NCBI RefSeq assembly: GCF_042648805.1
Contig: NZ_JBHRXZ010000024.1
Location: forward strand, 248,001-312,000
Origin: Azomonas tarimensis
GTDB taxonomy: Bacteria; Pseudomonadota; Gammaproteobacteria; Pseudomonadales; Pseudomonadaceae
Direction: 5' to 3'
Length of the DNA stretch: 64,000 nt
Made by a program: the position numbers and the translations under genes. Every line of letters begins with the position of its first letter. Positions within the stretch are counted from its first letter, which is position 1. The notes under the pieces were generated by a model, which worked only from the letters and a program-made list of their open reading frames with translations, had not been told where the DNA came from and made no database searches. Positions 9,288-17,503 of the stretch are shown piece after piece.

Positions 9288-11156
9288 TCAGATCCACAGC
9301 TTCTTGATGTCACGGCCACCAAATATCAGGTTGACCATGCCGCGGGTCACGACCAGCGCGGTGAACAGCGAAGTCAGGATGCCAATCGACAGGGTTACGG
9401 CGAACCCCTTGATCGGCCCCGTACCCAGCGCAAAGAGAATCCCGCCGACCAGCAAGGTGGTGAGGTTGCCGTCGATGATTGCCGAGAAGGCGCGATCGAA
9501 ACCCTCGTGCAGGGCACGCTGGATCGACATGCCATTGGCAATTTCCTCCCGGATCCGCGAGAAGATCAGCACGTTGGCATCCACCGCCATGCCCATGGTC
9601 AGGACAATGCCGGCGATACCCGGCAGCGTCAGCGTGGCGCCGATAACGGACATCACAGCGACCAGGCAGACCATGTTGAACAGCAGTGCTACCGTCGCCA
9701 GCAGACCAAAGAACCTGTAGATCGCGAGAATGAACAGCGCCACCAGCAGGAACCCCCAGAGGGATGCCTGCACACCCAGGCGGATGTTTTCCGCGCCAAG
9801 GCTCGGACCGATGGTGCGCTCTTCGGCGAAGTACATCGGTGCCGCCAGGCCACCTGCGCGCAGCAGCAGCGCGAGTTCCGAGGATTCGCCCTGGCCGTCG
9901 AGGCCGGTGATGCGGAACTGGCTACCCAGCGGCGACTGAATGGTCGCCAGGCTGATGATGCCCCGCTCCTCCTCGAACGCCTGCACCGGCACCTCGCGCA
10001 TTTCGCCATCCACTTCCTGGCGCACGTAGCGGGTCACCGGGCGCTGCTCGATGAAAATCACCGCCATGCTGCGCCCGACGTTGGTCCGGGTGGCACGATT
10101 CATCAGGTCGCCGCCATAGCCATCGAGCCGGATGTTGACCTGCGGACGGCCGTTTTCGTCGAAGCTGGCCTGAGCATCGGTGACCTGGTCGCCAGCGATG
10201 ATCACGCTGCGCTCCAGGGCCACCGGTGGTCGCTCGGAATTTCGAAAGCCCAGCTCCTCGGTGGCCGCCCGGGCCGCGTCGGGCAGGGCCGCCAGACGAA
10301 ACTCGAGGTTTGCCGTGGCACCGAGAATCCGCTTGGCCTCGGCAGTGTCCTGCACGCCTGGCAGCTCCACGACGATGCGGTTGGCACCCTGGCGCTGAAC
10401 CAGCGGCTCCGCCACCCCGAGTTCGTTGACCCGGTTACGCACGGTGGTGAGGTTCTGCCGGATGGAGTACTCACGAATCTCCGCCAGACGCGTATCGGTG
10501 AGCGCCAGCGTCAGCACCTGCAGCTCGTTGCGGCTGGCGGTGGTCGTTACGAAGTCGTTGTAATTCTGGCGGATCAGCGTCTGCGCGCGATTGAGCGACT
10601 CGTTGTCAGTGAAGCCGATCTGGATCCGATCAGCCTGGGCCGGCAGGCTGCGATAGCGCACCCGCTCGCGGCGCAGCAGCGCCTTGACTTCGCTGTCGTA
10701 GACGTTCAGGCGAGTTTCCACCGCTCGCTCCATGTCCACTTCCAGCAGAAAGTGCACGCCCCCTGCAAGGTCCAGGCCGAGCTTCATGGGCGACGCGCCC
10801 AGGCTTCGTAGCCAATCGGGCGTTGTCGGCGCCAGGTTGAGCGCGGCGATGTAGTCATCGCCCAGCGCGCGACGGACGATGTCCTTGGCGGGCAGCTGAT
10901 CCTCCTGCTCCTGCAATCGGATCATCCCGCCCCGGCCCTGCTCGCCGAGCGAGGTCGCCTTGACCGCGATACCCGCTTCTTCAAGCGCCTGGCGGGCGAC
11001 TGTCAGCTCGCTCTCGGTCACTTGCAGTGCCACGCTTGAGCCACTGATCTGAATCGCCGGATCGTCGGGATAGAGGTTCGGTGCTGAATAGACGCAGGCG
11101 ATGGCAAGCACCGCCAGGATCAGCACGTATTTCCAAAGGGGATATTTATTGAGCAT
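9288..11156 (-). CDS. secD: SecD, protein translocase accessory membrane subunit
   Basis: A 622-residue inner-membrane protein opening MLNKYPLWKYVLILAVLAI, with a large periplasmic part (P1 head and base) containing the conserved LGLDLAGGVHFLLEVD segment, and a C-terminal membrane bundle with GMAVDANVLIFSRIREE. It forms the SecDF-YajC complex that acts after SecA in export. It is 11 nt from secF. The gap to yajC contains a GC-rich hairpin. Confidence 0.96.
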   Translation of the reverse strand: MLNKYPLWKYVLILAVLAIACVYSAPNLYPDDPAIQISGSSVALQVTESELTVARQALEEAGIAVKATSLGEQGRGGMIRLQEQEDQLPAKDIVRRALGDDYIAALNLAPTTPDWLRSLGASPMKLGLDLAGGVHFLLEVDMERAVETRLNVYDSEVKALLRRERVRYRSLPAQADRIQIGFTDNESLNRAQTLIRQNYNDFVTTTASRNELQVLTLALTDTRLAEIREYSIRQNLTTVRNRVNELGVAEPLVQRQGANRIVVELPGVQDTAEAKRILGATANLEFRLAALPDAARAATEELGFRNSERPPVALERSVIIAGDQVTDAQASFDENGRPQVNIRLDGYGGDLMNRATRTNVGRSMAVIFIEQRPVTRYVRQEVDGEMREVPVQAFEEERGIISLATIQSPLGSQFRITGLDGQGESSELALLLRAGGLAAPMYFAEERTIGPSLGAENIRLGVQASLWGFLLVALFILAIYRFFGLLATVALLFNMVCLVAVMSVIGATLTLPGIAGIVLTMGMAVDANVLIFSRIREEIANGMSIQRALHEGFDRAFSAIIDGNLTTLLVGGILFALGTGPIKGFAVTLSIGILTSLFTALVVTRGMVNLIFGGRDIKKLWI

Positions 11157-11177
11157 GACGCAGCCCGCTTAAGACGC

Positions 11178-11196
11178 GGGGCGCCTTGCGCGCCCC
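11178..11196 (-). repeat. Intercistronic hairpin between yajC and secD
   Basis: A 7-bp perfect stem GGGGCGC (11178-11184) / GCGCCCC (11190-11196) with no T tract. It probably does not terminate transcription; it may stabilise the yajC mRNA or adjust relative SecD output. Confidence 0.4.
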
Positions 11197-11222
11197 GTCG
11201 GAAAGATGAACCTGAAGCCGGC

Positions 11223-11561
11223 TTAGATGGCCTTCAGAGTGCCCTTGGGCAGCGTGGCGGCCACAGCCACCTTCTGGAACTTGAGTTCGACAGTATCGGA
11301 CACTTCCAGGACCACGAAATCGTCCGCCACTTTGACTACTTTGCCAGCGATACCGCCGGAGGTCACCACTTCGTCGCCCTTCTGCAGGCCGCCGATGAGG
11401 TTCTTGTGCTCCTTGGCGCGCTTGGCCTGAGGGCGCCAGATCATCAGATAGAAGATGACCACGAAGCCGACCAGCATCAGGATGCTCATCATGTCCCCAC
11501 CCGGGGCCCCTGCAGGTGCAGCGCCTTCCTGGGCATGGGCAGCAGAAATCAGAAAGCTCAT
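11223..11561 (-). CDS. yajC: YajC, SecDF-associated membrane protein
   Basis: A 112-residue protein with one membrane segment (MSILMLVGFVVIFYLMIW) followed by the basic RPQAKRAKEHKNLI stretch and the KGDEVVTSGGIAGKV motif of the YajC family. It co-purifies with SecDF and YidC. It lies 36 nt after tgt and before secD, the universal order. Confidence 0.95.
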   Translation of the reverse strand: MSFLISAAHAQEGAAPAGAPGGDMMSILMLVGFVVIFYLMIWRPQAKRAKEHKNLIGGLQKGDEVVTSGGIAGKVVKVADDFVVLEVSDTVELKFQKVAVAATLPKGTLKAI

Positions 11562-11597
11562 TTACCACTCCTAGTTGTACAGATCGTTGGCTGGTGT

Positions 11598-12713
11598 TCA
11601 GCCCAGCGGCGGGGTCGGCTGCCCGCGCCGAGCATAAAATGCGTCGACAAAGGCCGCCAATTTACCCTGTCCGATGGCGTCGCGTAAACCGGACATCAAC
11701 CGTTGGTAATGTCGCAAGTTGTGAATCGTATTGAGCATGCTTCCCAGCATTTCGCCGCATTTATCCAAATGATGCAGGTAAGCGCGGGAGAAATGGGTGC
11801 AGGTGTAGCAGTCGCAACCCGGATCCAGCGGTGACTCATCGTGCCGATGGACCGCATTGCGGATTTTGATCACGCCGGTATCGGTGAACAGGTGGCCGTT
11901 GCGCGCATTGCGGGTCGGCATCACGCAATCGAACATGTCCACACCGCGCCGTACGCCCTCCACCAGATCTTCGGGTTTGCCGACCCCCATCAGGTAGCGA
12001 GGCTTGTCCGCCGGCATCTGCGGGGGCAGGAAATCAAGCACCCGGATCATCTCCTCCTTCGGCTCACCGACCGACAGGCCACCGATCGCCAGGCCGTCGA
12101 AGCCGATCTCGCAGAGGCCTTCGAGCGAACGCATCCGCAGCGACTCATGCATGCCGCCCTGGACGATACCGAACAGCGCCGCCGGATTCTCCGCGTGCGC
12201 TGCCTTGGAGCGCCTGGCCCAGCGTAGCGACAGCTCCATCGAACGACGGGCCGTGTCCTCGTCCGCAGGGTAGGGCGTGCATTCGTCAAAGATCATCACG
12301 ATATCCGAGCCCAGCTCGCGCTGCACCTGCATCGACTCTTCCGGCCCCATGAACACCTTGCTGCCATCGACCGGCGAGGCAAAATACACGCCTTCCTCCT
12401 TGATCTTGCGCAGCGCGCCCAGGCTGAACACCTGAAATCCACCGGAATCGGTGAGGATCGGCCCCTGCCATTGCATGAAATCGTGCAAGTCGCCGTGCTC
12501 GCGGATCACCCGGGTACCCGGGCGCAGCCAGAGATGGAAGGTGTTACCCAGGATGATCTGGGCGCCAATGGCCTCGATATCCCGCGGCAGCATGCCCTTC
12601 ACCGTGCCGTAGGTGCCCACCGGCATGAAGGCCGGCGTCTCGACTACGCCCCTGGGAAAGGTCAGGCGGCCTCTACGCGCCCGCCCCTCGGTAGCCAGAA
12701 GCTCGAAGGACAT
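11598..12713 (-). CDS. tgt: Queuine tRNA-ribosyltransferase (TGT)
   Basis: A 371-residue TIM-barrel enzyme that swaps guanine 34 of GUN-anticodon tRNAs for preQ1. Visible are DSGGFQVFSLG near the active site, FDECTPYP, and the zinc site CDCYTC followed by a downstream HHLDKC. I chose the ATG at 12713 (MSFELLATEGRARRGRLTFP), the family start; an alternative in-frame ATG at 12731 adds only MSRDCH. It lies 7 nt after queA, its pathway partner. Confidence 0.95.
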   Translation of the reverse strand: MSFELLATEGRARRGRLTFPRGVVETPAFMPVGTYGTVKGMLPRDIEAIGAQIILGNTFHLWLRPGTRVIREHGDLHDFMQWQGPILTDSGGFQVFSLGALRKIKEEGVYFASPVDGSKVFMGPEESMQVQRELGSDIVMIFDECTPYPADEDTARRSMELSLRWARRSKAAHAENPAALFGIVQGGMHESLRMRSLEGLCEIGFDGLAIGGLSVGEPKEEMIRVLDFLPPQMPADKPRYLMGVGKPEDLVEGVRRGVDMFDCVMPTRNARNGHLFTDTGVIKIRNAVHRHDESPLDPGCDCYTCTHFSRAYLHHLDKCGEMLGSMLNTIHNLRHYQRLMSGLRDAIGQGKLAAFVDAFYARRGQPTPPLG

Positions 12714-12720
12714 ATGGCAA

Positions 12721-13776
12721 TCACGACTCATGCTGCACCTCGGGACCGCGCGCGGCGGGATTGCGGGTGATGAACATGGCATCACCGTAACTGAAGAAAC
12801 GATAGCGAGCTTCAACGGCCGCCTGGTAGGCCACCATGGTCTGCGCATATCCCGCGAAGGCCGACACGAGCATGATCAGCGTCGACTCGGGCAGGTGGAA
12901 ATTGGTGACCAGCGCATCGACCACATGGAAGGGTTTTCCCGGGTACAGGAAGATGTCGGTATCGCCGCTGAAGGCCTTGAGTTCGCCGTCACGTGCAGCG
13001 CTCTCCAGCGAACGGACGCTGGTGGTTCCAACCGCGACCACCCTGCCATCACGCTGCCGGCAGGCGGCGACCGCATCGACCACCTCTTGCCCCACCTGCA
13101 GCCATTCGCTATGCATCTGATGCGCCTCGAGCCGATCGACCCGCACCGGCTGAAAGGTACCGGCACCCACATGCAGGGTGACAAAGGCCGTTTCGACGCC
13201 CTTGTCGCGAATGGCCTGAAGCAACGGCTCGTCGAAGTGCAAGCCAGCCGTGGGCGCTGCGACCGCACCGGTGTTTCGTGCATAGACGGTCTGGTAGCGC
13301 TCGCGATCCGCATCCTCATCGGGCCGGTCTATATAAGGAGGCAGCGGCATGTGACCGATTCGCTCGAGCAGCGGCAGAACTGGCTCGTCAAAAACCAACT
13401 CGAACAGCGTGTCATGGCGCGCCCGCATTTCCACCTCGCCACCCCCGTCCAGCCGGATCCGGCTACCCGGCTTCGGCGATTTGCTCGAACGTACATGGGC
13501 AAGCACCCGCCGCTCATCGAGAACGCGCTCGATGAGGATTTCCAGTCGGCCACCACTGAGCTTGCTCCCGAACAGGCGCGCTGGAATCACCCGGGTGTCA
13601 TTGAACACCATGAGATCGCCAGGCCGCAGGTAATCCAACAGATCGGTGAACTGGCGATGCGCGAGCTCACCGGTGGGGCCATCGAGCACCAACAGACGAC
13701 TGGCCCGACGCTGCGGCAGAGGATGGCGAGCGATCAGGCATTCAGGGAGTTCAAAGGAAAAATCAGCGACGCGCAT
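12721..13776 (-). CDS. queA: S-adenosylmethionine:tRNA ribosyltransferase-isomerase
   Basis: About 351 residues, opening MRVADFSFELPECLIARHPL and containing the family segments LMVFNDTRVIPARLFG and APTAGLHFDEPLL. It transfers the ribosyl group of SAM to preQ1-tRNA to make epoxyqueuosine, the step after Tgt. The start at 13776 matches the family; a longer in-frame start at 13812 is less likely. Confidence 0.95.
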   Translation of the reverse strand: MRVADFSFELPECLIARHPLPQRRASRLLVLDGPTGELAHRQFTDLLDYLRPGDLMVFNDTRVIPARLFGSKLSGGRLEILIERVLDERRVLAHVRSSKSPKPGSRIRLDGGGEVEMRARHDTLFELVFDEPVLPLLERIGHMPLPPYIDRPDEDADRERYQTVYARNTGAVAAPTAGLHFDEPLLQAIRDKGVETAFVTLHVGAGTFQPVRVDRLEAHQMHSEWLQVGQEVVDAVAACRQRDGRVVAVGTTSVRSLESAARDGELKAFSGDTDIFLYPGKPFHVVDALVTNFHLPESTLIMLVSAFAGYAQTMVAYQAAVEARYRFFSYGDAMFITRNPAARGPEVQHES

Positions 13777-13852
13777 CAGATTACCGGCACGAACAGCAAA
13801 CAAAGGGCGCAAAGCTTAGCCGAAACCCGTCCGCCTGACCATGTCAGGACGA

Positions 13853-13881
13853 TTGACCGAGCGCATCAGGGTCCCTATACT
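13853..13881 (+). promoter_or_regulatory. tRNA-Leu sigma-70 promoter
   Basis: TTGACC (13853-13858) and TATACT (13876-13881) are separated by exactly 17 nt and lie 13 nt upstream of the tRNA 5' end, a near-consensus promoter. A GC-rich stretch follows the -10, like a stringent discriminator (inference). Confidence 0.75.
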
Positions 13882-13894
13882 TCGCCGCCGTTGT

Positions 13895-13981
13895 GCCTCG
13901 GTGGCGGAATCGGTAGACGCGGCGGATTCAAAATCCGTTTCTGGCGACAGAGTGAGAGTTCGAGTCTCTCCCGAGGCACCA
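13895..13981 (+). tRNA. tRNA-Leu (anticodon CAA)
   Basis: An 87-nt class II tRNA. The acceptor stem GCCTCGG pairs with CCGAGGC, the anticodon CAA is at 13929-13931 in the loop TTCAAAA, a long variable arm follows, the T loop contains GTTCGAGTC, and CCA is encoded at 13979-13981. It reads UUG codons. Confidence 0.95.
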
Positions 13982-14281
13982 ATTTCTAGAAGCATCCCTG
14001 CGGCCCGCAGGACATTACGCCCAAGGGCGGCGCTGAGCCTCCAGGCGGCCTTTTTCACGTCTCGACAAAAGTCGGATATTTCGTTACTCAAGGGGATTGG
14101 CTTTTCCTCTGGAGTTGGCGTAGAGTGTCCTCACTGTTTGCATAGGTCGCTGTTGAATCGTGACCTGGTGCGGTAGATCTTCAGATCCGCTTCATCCGCT
14201 CGACTTCTCTTACCTGTTGCAACAGTCCCCAGCCCTAACCCTGTGGGCTGTCTTTCAACACAGTTTCAAGGTAATTAAGAT
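13982..14281 (+). promoter_or_regulatory. Leader region upstream of the cold-shock gene
   Basis: 300 bp without a gene between tRNA-Leu and the cold-shock gene. It contains small hairpins soon after the tRNA (CCTGCGG/CCGCAGG at about 13996-14010), a T run near 14051, and a pyrimidine-rich stretch with a CAGCCC (14230-14235) / GGGCTG (14245-14250) hairpin close to the start codon. Long structured leaders are typical of cspA-type genes and act as RNA thermosensors; that role here is inferred from context only. The promoter is not clear to me; TTGGCT near 14097 with TAGAGT near 14121 is one weak candidate. Confidence 0.4.
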
Positions 14282-14494
14282 ATGTCGAATCGGCAGAGCG
14301 GCACTGTAAAGTGGTTTAACGACGAGAAGGGCTACGGCTTCATCACTCCGGAAAGCGGCCCGGACCTGTTTGTCCACTTCCGTGCAATCGAAGGCAATGG
14401 CTTCAAGAGCCTGAAAGAAGGCCAGAAGGTCAGCTTCGTTGCTGTCCAGGGCCAGAAAGGCATGCAAGCCGATCAAGTCCAGATCGCGGAATAA
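14282..14494 (+). CDS. Cold-shock domain protein (CspA family)
   Basis: A 70-residue single OB-fold protein with RNP1 KGYGFI and RNP2 LFVHF. It binds single-stranded RNA/DNA and melts mRNA structure. The pseudomonad paralogues are named variously (cspA, capB, cspD), so I give no symbol. The gene is monocistronic: long leader before, intrinsic terminator 15 nt after. Confidence 0.93.
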   Translation: MSNRQSGTVKWFNDEKGYGFITPESGPDLFVHFRAIEGNGFKSLKEGQKVSFVAVQGQKGMQADQVQIAE

Positions 14495-14509
14495 GCTGCC
14501 GCTCCGAAA

Positions 14510-14540
14510 AGCCCCTGATGGCAACATCAGGGGCTTTTTT
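14510..14540 (+). terminator. Intrinsic terminator after the cold-shock gene
   Basis: An 11-bp perfect stem (AGCCCCTGATG at 14510-14520, CATCAGGGGCT at 14525-14535), GCAA loop, followed by a run of six T. Confidence 0.95.
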
Positions 14541-14590
14541 GCGCCTGCGATAAAGTAGAATGCGCCCCGCCTGTCTCGACGAGATCTCCG

Positions 14591-15088
14591 ATGCGCAAAC
14601 ATCAGCTCCATCCCCAGGGCGACTTCCCGCCCGCCTCGCTTCCGCGCCGCCTGGCCGCCATGTTCTACGACATGCTGCTTTCCATCGCACTGGTCATGGT
14701 CGTCACCCTTGTCTATCAGCAGGTGATCCTGCGGCTCATCTACGGCAGTGAGGGCTTGCTGGCCATGGCTGAAGCCGGCGGCCTCGACATCGACCCGATA
14801 CTCTCGACCCTGCTGCTGTTCAGCCTTTTCGCCTTTTTCGCCAAATTCTGGACCCATACCGGACAGACCCTGGGAATGCAGGTCTGGGGTGTTCGCATCC
14901 AGAATGCCGATGGCAGCGCCGTCGACCTTTGGCAAGCGCTGCTGCGCTTTCTGCTGGCCATCGTTTCGTGGCTATGCCTGGGCCTGGGGTTTTTCTGGGC
15001 ACTGTTCGACAAGCGCAAGCGCACCTGGCATGACATTTATTCGGAAAGCCAGGTGGTCCAACTGCCGAAAGGCGCACATCGAAAGTAG
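14591..15088 (+). CDS. RDD-family integral membrane protein
   Basis: A 165-residue protein with three to four hydrophobic segments (about residues 23-50, 70-90 and 115-140) and the RDD-family features: an early ...PRRLAAMFYDMLL (Arg and Asp in the first helix) and a DKRKRTWHDIYSESQVV C-terminal motif. RDD proteins are poorly understood; some have been linked to ion transport. The gene is convergent with lptG. No operon partner is seen. Confidence 0.85.
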   Translation: MRKHQLHPQGDFPPASLPRRLAAMFYDMLLSIALVMVVTLVYQQVILRLIYGSEGLLAMAEAGGLDIDPILSTLLLFSLFAFFAKFWTHTGQTLGMQVWGVRIQNADGSAVDLWQALLRFLLAIVSWLCLGLGFFWALFDKRKRTWHDIYSESQVVQLPKGAHRK

Positions 15089-15184
15089 CCTCGGCGTGAA
15101 CGAGTGATGGTGGTCAGGCCGGACGACTCGACACCGGCCGCCCAGCCTCGGAGCCGTCCATCGATGTCACTGCTATCTGGCTGA

Positions 15185-16246
15185 CTATCCCGCCCTGCGC
15201 AACAACCACAGCCCGATCAATGCACTGATGCTCGCCGGCACCAGCACGGCCAGCAGCGGCGGAAAACCAAACACCTGACTTGCCGGACCAAGCAGATCCT
15301 GGGCGATTCGAAACACGAAACCCACCACCACACCGGTGAAGATTCGTTGACCCAGTGTCACCGATCGCAGCGGGCCAAAAATGAACGAGATGGCCATCAG
15401 CACCAGTGACAGGGTGACCACTGGCTGCAATGCCTTGGTCCAGAAGGCCAGCCAGTAGCGGCTGTTGGCCAGCCCCTGGTCGGCCAGATAATGAATGTAC
15501 TGCCAGAGCCCACTGATGGAGAGCGCTTCCGGCTCGAGCACGACGGTGCTGAGCAGTTCCGGTGACAGCTGAACGTCCCAGCGCGACTCGACGACCTGCT
15601 CCACCTCGGTATGATCGCCCCGGAAATGGGTGATCGCCACATCGGTGAGTAACCAGTGGTCCTCACGGAAGTCCGCCCGGCGAGCGAAGCTGGAGGCGAT
15701 CAGTACCCGATCATCATCGAAGCGGTGGCGCGTCACGCCAAACAACACGCCGTTGGGTTGCACCGAGTTCACATGCACGAACTCGTCGCCCTGCCGATGC
15801 CACAAGCCACTTCTGCTGCTCTGCGCCTCCCCTCCACCCAGGGCCATGGAGCGACCGGCCTGGGCGCGGTTCTCGGTCCAGGGTGCCACGTACTCGCCCA
15901 CCAGCAGACCTACCAGCATGATCACCAGCATGGGCTTCATTACCGCCCAGACGATCTGCCCGAGCGACATCCCCGCAGCACGCATTATGGTCAGCTCACT
16001 GCTGCTGGCGAGCGCACCGAGGCCGATCAGGCAACCGATCAGCGCACTCATCGGCAGCATCTCGTAGAGCCGGCGCGGTGCGGTCAGCAGCACGTAGGTG
16101 ATCGCCTCCAGCGTGCCGTAGCTCCCATCGATATCACCAAGCTCATCGATGAAGGCGAACAGCAGCGACAGCCCGACGATGATGCCCAGCACGGCGAGGA
16201 TGGCCAACAGCACGTGCTGACCGATGTATCGATGCAGCCTAGACAT
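15185..16246 (-). CDS. lptG: LptG, LPS export ABC transporter permease
   Basis: About 353 residues: membrane segments at the N terminus (LAILAVLGIIVGLSLLFAFI), a long periplasmic beta-jellyroll domain, and three C-terminal membrane segments. With LptF and the LptB ATPase it extracts LPS from the inner membrane and hands it to LptC/LptA. The start at 16246 (MSRLHRYIGQHVL) overlaps the lptF stop by 8 nt; an upstream in-frame start at 16273 is less likely. Confidence 0.94.
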   Translation of the reverse strand: MSRLHRYIGQHVLLAILAVLGIIVGLSLLFAFIDELGDIDGSYGTLEAITYVLLTAPRRLYEMLPMSALIGCLIGLGALASSSELTIMRAAGMSLGQIVWAVMKPMLVIMLVGLLVGEYVAPWTENRAQAGRSMALGGGEAQSSRSGLWHRQGDEFVHVNSVQPNGVLFGVTRHRFDDDRVLIASSFARRADFREDHWLLTDVAITHFRGDHTEVEQVVESRWDVQLSPELLSTVVLEPEALSISGLWQYIHYLADQGLANSRYWLAFWTKALQPVVTLSLVLMAISFIFGPLRSVTLGQRIFTGVVVGFVFRIAQDLLGPASQVFGFPPLLAVLVPASISALIGLWLLRRAG

Positions 16247-17360
16247 GACTGATGCCCTCGCCTGCCCGATCACCGCGGACGTGCCACCACAGGCGCAACG
16301 ACTCCCAGTACAGCAGCAGCAGGCCGATCAGCAGGAACAGGCCGTGCACCCACCAGAGCCCGAGCCCGGCCGGCAGGCGGCCACGATCCATCCAGCCACG
16401 CGCCGCGATCAGCAACGACAGGTATGCCATGTAAAGCAGGATCGCTGGCAACAGTTTGAGATAGCGCCCCTGGCGCGGGTTGACCCGCGCCAGGGGCACG
16501 GCCAGTACCGTGACCACGAAAGCCAGAAGCGGCAGGGAAAGGCGCCACTGCAGTTCACTGCGATGACGAAGGTCGGCGCTGCCCATCAATTCGGTGGTGG
16601 GTATGGCTTCGAGCTCCCCCAGCTCGACGCTGACCTGGGGACGCTGCAGCAGCACGCCGTAGGTGTCGTAGGAGATGACACGGTAATCGGCGTCCCCAGG
16701 GTGGCCATCGTAGCGGTAGCCATTCTCCAGGATGAGATAGCGGCTGCCATCAGGCTGGATTTCCTGTCGGCCACTCTGCGCCACCAGCACCGTGACCCCT
16801 CGCCCTTGCTGGCCCGCAGGGTTGGTTTCGGAAATGAACACCCCGCCCAGCTCGGTCCGGTCCGCCGAGAGCTCACGCGTGTAGGTGACCCGCGAGCCGT
16901 CGCGCAGGCGCTGGAAGCGGCCCGGCACCAGGGTGTCGAATTCGGTCAGCGCGTCCTGCTCGTTGAGGATCCGCGCCACCTCGCCCAGCCCCCGTGGCGC
17001 CAGGCTCAGGCTCAGCCAGGCAACCAGCATCGCCACCACCAGCGCAGGCGCCAGCGTATACAGCAGCAGCCGCCGCTCGCTCATGCCCGTCGCCGACAAC
17101 ACCGTCATTTCACTGTCGAGGTAGAGCCTGCCGTAGGCCAGCAGGATTCCGAGAAACAACCCCAGCGGCAGGATCAGCTGCAGGAACCCGGGCATCCTGA
17201 AGCCCATGATCAGAAACAGCACGCCGGGATCCAGTACCCCCTGCGCGGCCTGCGCCAGGTACTTGATGAATCGGCCGCTCATGATGATCACCAACAGCAC
17301 CGCGCTGACCGCGGACAGCGTCACCAGCACCTCACGAGACAGGTATCGAAAGATAATCAA
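16239..17360 (-). CDS. lptF: LptF, LPS export ABC transporter permease
   Basis: A 373-residue homologue of LptG with the same layout: opening MIIFRYLSREVLVTL, three N-terminal membrane segments, a periplasmic domain, three C-terminal segments. LptF and LptG form the heterodimeric channel of LptB2FG. It is divergent from pepA across 143 bp that should hold both promoters, the usual arrangement in this group. Confidence 0.94.
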   Translation of the reverse strand: MIIFRYLSREVLVTLSAVSAVLLVIIMSGRFIKYLAQAAQGVLDPGVLFLIMGFRMPGFLQLILPLGLFLGILLAYGRLYLDSEMTVLSATGMSERRLLLYTLAPALVVAMLVAWLSLSLAPRGLGEVARILNEQDALTEFDTLVPGRFQRLRDGSRVTYTRELSADRTELGGVFISETNPAGQQGRGVTVLVAQSGRQEIQPDGSRYLILENGYRYDGHPGDADYRVISYDTYGVLLQRPQVSVELGELEAIPTTELMGSADLRHRSELQWRLSLPLLAFVVTVLAVPLARVNPRQGRYLKLLPAILLYMAYLSLLIAARGWMDRGRLPAGLGLWWVHGLFLLIGLLLLYWESLRLWWHVRGDRAGEGISHV

Positions 17361-17503
17361 ACCGTATACTCCAGGGTTGTCAGGGTCAGGCGGCTGTGCT
17401 CAAACTAGCCGGCAACATTGCCGGGCCGCCCGCAGACGAACCATCGGAAAAATGGCGGGCATTATCCTGCAAACCCGCTTCCTTGTCTTGGGGACACAGC
17501 TAC

